A DNA stretch of 5,690 bases from contig JAQVIE010000098.1 in NCBI GenBank assembly GCA_028695895.1, forward strand, positions 1 through 5,690, in the 5' to 3' direction. Positions 5,607-5,690 of the stretch are shown piece after piece (position 1 is the stretch's first letter; each line of letters starts with the position of its first letter). The translations under genes were made by a program, and so were the position numbers. This DNA comes from Methanospirillum sp. (lineage in GTDB: Archaea > Halobacteriota > Methanomicrobia > Methanomicrobiales > Methanospirillaceae). The notes under the pieces are model-generated. The model did no database searches, had not been told where the DNA came from, and worked only from the letters and a program-made list of their open reading frames with translations.

Positions 5607-5690
5607 ATGAGGCAGTGTATTATTAGAAAGATGGTTTTTCTGGCTTTTATTTGTGTGGTGTCCGGTATTATATGTGCCGGATATGGCGAT
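5607..5690 (+). CDS. N-terminus of an unidentified exported protein; gene runs off the window
   Basis: Only 28 codons are visible. They read as a signal peptide: a basic start (MRQCIIRKM), a hydrophobic core (VFLAFICVVSGIICAG), then YGD at the edge. Cleavage could fall after Ala or Gly in CAG. The Cys in IICAG does not sit in a convincing lipobox. The gene diverges from the M3 peptidase gene across 176 bp, with its own TATA-like box and ribosome binding site. The product is therefore probably secreted or anchored in the membrane; its function cannot be told from this fragment. Confidence 0.72.
   Translation, partial: MRQCIIRKMVFLAFICVVSGIICAGYGD

Noticed and set aside
5607..5690. Lipoprotein signal (Cys in IICAG) in the plus-strand protein
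   Set aside because: The residues before the Cys (GII) do not fit the usual L-[AS]-[GA]-C lipobox, so only a general export signal is claimed.
1..5690. CRISPR arrays, tRNA or rRNA genes, insertion sequences
   Set aside because: No regularly spaced repeats, tRNA-like cloverleaf, conserved rRNA sequence, transposase or terminal inverted repeats were recognised by eye.

Overview
The window most likely comes from a mesophilic, anaerobic euryarchaeon, probably a methanogen of the Methanomicrobiales (Methanospirillum-like). This is an inference. It rests on archaeal-looking promoters (TATA-like boxes about 25 bp from short leaders, with no clear bacterial -35/-10 pairs), strong AAGGAGG ribosome binding sites, a bacterial-type Hsp70 operon in the order known from Methanosarcina (grpE-dnaK-dnaJ), moderate GC content and very AT-rich intergenic DNA. 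No rRNA or methanogenesis gene is present to settle it, so a bacterial source is not formally excluded.

Layout. Bases 1-2995 hold the Hsp70 chaperone operon on the minus strand, transcribed grpE (2995-2444), dnaK (2419-587), dnaJ (577 to beyond base 1, N-terminal half only). Gaps are 24 bp and 9 bp, and the dnaJ ribosome binding site overlaps the dnaK stop. Bases 2996-3486 are a 491-bp AT-rich non-coding region. It holds a TATA-like grpE promoter, a perfect 16-bp palindrome just upstream of it, several hairpin-capable segments and a family of short AT-rich repeats. Bases 3487-5430 (minus) encode a 647-residue predicted secreted zinc metallopeptidase of family M3, closest by motif to the thimet oligopeptidase/Dcp branch (M3A). 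Bases 5431-5606 are a divergent promoter region. A plus-strand gene for another exported protein starts at 5607 and runs off the window.

How the genes work together. GrpE, DnaK and DnaJ form one cytosolic protein-folding machine: DnaJ delivers substrate and triggers ATP hydrolysis, DnaK holds the peptide, and GrpE releases ADP. The M3 peptidase would act outside the membrane on short peptides. It shares only orientation with the chaperone operon and is separated from it by nearly 500 bp, so a functional link is not shown.

Nothing here is a clear undescribed system. The observations most worth checking are an exported, sequon-rich M3A-type peptidase with an altered catalytic loop, the palindrome upstream of the chaperone promoter, and the structured, repeat-bearing intergenic region between them.
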